In this document: positions 63,069 to 64,000 of the stretch, piece after piece
Numbering within the stretch: the first letter of the stretch is position 1
How the letters are laid out: every line of letters starts with the position of its first letter
Assembly (NCBI RefSeq): GCF_002153425.1
Contig: NZ_KZ119600.1
Coordinates: 3,934,143-3,998,142, forward strand
DNA from: Litchfieldia alkalitelluris
GTDB lineage: Bacteria > Bacillota > Bacilli > Bacillales > Salisediminibacteriaceae
Direction of reading: 5' to 3'
DNA length: 64,000 bases
Position numbers and translations under genes: made by a program
Notes under the pieces: model-generated
Told to the model about the DNA's origin: nothing
Seen by the model: the letters and a program-made list of their open reading frames with translations, nothing else
The model's database searches: none

Positions 63069-64000
63069 TTAAGATAAGGAATGCTTTTCACGGTATTCAC
63101 TTGGGTTCAACCCCGTTTCCTTTTTAAACACGCGACTGAAATAGTTAGGATCTTTGTAGCCAATGTTGATGGCTATTTCCTTTAAAGGCTTTTTAGGATC
63201 GAGGAGAAATCCCTTAGCCTTATTGATTCTAACCTCTGTCAAATAATCAATAAAAGTTTTCCCATAACGGTCCTTAAACAGCTTGCTCAAATAATAAGAG
63301 CTGAGCCCCACCTCTTCCGCAACCATCTCGAGGGAAATAGACTTAAGGTGGAAATGGTTGTTGATATAGTCCTTTGCACGGGCAAGCTGCCCCTTCATAT
63401 CATCCTTACGCCAAGTTGCGATGGAATGAATAATATTCGTAAGTTCAACCTTCGCCGCCTCTTTTACTTGACCAGGCGTCGTTAGTAGTTGAAACTGTTC
63501 CTCATGTTCAATAGTTACACCTAATTCCTTCATTTCCCTAATTAGTACATTAAAAAAAATATCTGTACTCTTCATAATTTTTTCCAACTGATGGTTTGCC
63601 TCTTCACTCATTAATTGAAAATAAGTTTCAAAGGCTTGTAGCCCCTTTTGCAAGTCACCACTTTTCACGACTTTAAATAACTCCCGTTCATAATCATATA
63701 GTCCTTTTTCTTTCCAAGCCCGTTTCAGTTTAGGCTCAAAGGACTTAAAGTTGGAACCAGGTTTTGCATAAACATCATCAAGTGCATAAACTGCTTCTGC
63801 ATAAGAAACAGAGAATTGACTAAAGTCTGAAATAACGTTACCCATGCCAGCAATGAGCTTGCAGCCCTTTTCTCGGCCCTGAAAACACTGGATTGTTTCT
63901 TTAATAATATGCTCTTTATGTTTAGCCGGCCGCAACCCATCACTTTTCAATGTAATAAATGCTGGCACTTGAAATCCGATTAATGGACCTACGATACAAG
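63069..64000 (-). CDS. AraC-type regulator, YesN-like (5' end outside the window)
   Basis: The C-terminal 310 residues of a regulator; the frame is open through the right edge (I-V-G-P-L-I-G-F-Q-V before the first start codon), so the true start lies beyond 64000. A CdaR/GGDEF-like middle part (LIAGMGNVISDFSQFSVSYA) and helical linker are followed by an AraC HTH pair: SLEMVAEEVGLSSYYLSKLF and the second helix pair IAINIGYKDPNYFSRVFKKE. Full-length YesN proteins are response regulators of about 400-530 aa. Its position ahead of xylFGH suggests pentose control. Confidence 0.88.
   Translation of the reverse strand, partial: CIVGPLIGFQVPAFITLKSDGLRPAKHKEHIIKETIQCFQGREKGCKLIAGMGNVISDFSQFSVSYAEAVYALDDVYAKPGSNFKSFEPKLKRAWKEKGLYDYERELFKVVKSGDLQKGLQAFETYFQLMSEEANHQLEKIMKSTDIFFNVLIREMKELGVTIEHEEQFQLLTTPGQVKEAAKVELTNIIHSIATWRKDDMKGQLARAKDYINNHFHLKSISLEMVAEEVGLSSYYLSKLFKDRYGKTFIDYLTEVRINKAKGFLLDPKKPLKEIAINIGYKDPNYFSRVFKKETGLNPSEYREKHSLS

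Overview
The window looks like a chromosomal segment of a low-to-mid GC Gram-positive bacterium of the family Bacillaceae, probably an alkaliphilic or halophilic soil type. This is inferred from strong AGGAGG-type ribosome binding sites, Bacillus-like proteins (NamA/YqjM, YvgN-type reductase, YetF, YtrA-type GntR, AlaX, TopB with zinc fingers) and Bacillus-type lipoprotein signals. The genus is a guess. No rRNA, tRNA, CRISPR array or phage was seen.

Layout. 0-5 kb: a methionine-type ABC transporter split into a left-pointing metQ plus uroporphyrinogen-decarboxylase-like gene and a right-pointing metNI pair. 5-12 kb: NERD protein, chemotaxis receptor, AlaX editing protein, then a c-di-GMP block in which two GEMM-I riboswitches flank an acyl-CoA dehydrogenase; one leads a LuxR-type regulator and the other an overlooked 54-residue gene. 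12-18 kb: a 52-bp tandem array, a lytic-transglycosylase-like protein, TopB and an M48 protease. 18-28 kb: small genes, an nhaC antiporter broken by an IS110-family element with a structured leader, YetF, and a D-xylonate dehydratase/aldolase pair separated by another 52-bp array, then galU. 28-34 kb: housekeeping redox and transport genes. 34-39 kb: a long 51-bp array invaded by two IS3-family elements. 39-58 kb: NERD protein, CAP lipoprotein, beta-mannosidase, TruA, a REP-associated tyrosine transposase (RAYT), ABC/GntR, SPFH, PadR, VanZ and Usp genes, and a PAS-PAS-GGDEF-EAL protein. 58-64 kb: xylFGH D-xylose transporter, cre site, another 52-bp array and an AraC-type regulator cut by the window edge.

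Two repeat systems stand out. First, a 29-bp REP-like palindrome (GTGAACG, core GAACCGTCCC, CGTTCAC) occurs about 33 times between 18.5 and 58 kb, often as inverted pairs. The RAYT gene at 46.3-47.0 kb sits between two inverted copies. REP termini contain TAA or TGA and supply the stop codon of several neighbouring genes. Second, at least four intergenic arrays have a unit of 51 or 52 bp containing a dyad. Two of them (4.7 kb and 34.7-39 kb) are recognisably homologous, yet their hairpin arms differ by compensatory changes, which points to selection on or copying of the folded form.

The genes suggest pentose uptake and oxidation (XylFGH, xylonate dehydratase and aldolase), polysaccharide use (beta-mannosidase), c-di-GMP-controlled lifestyle switching, and envelope stress functions. 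All assignments come from reading the sequence alone; no searches were run.
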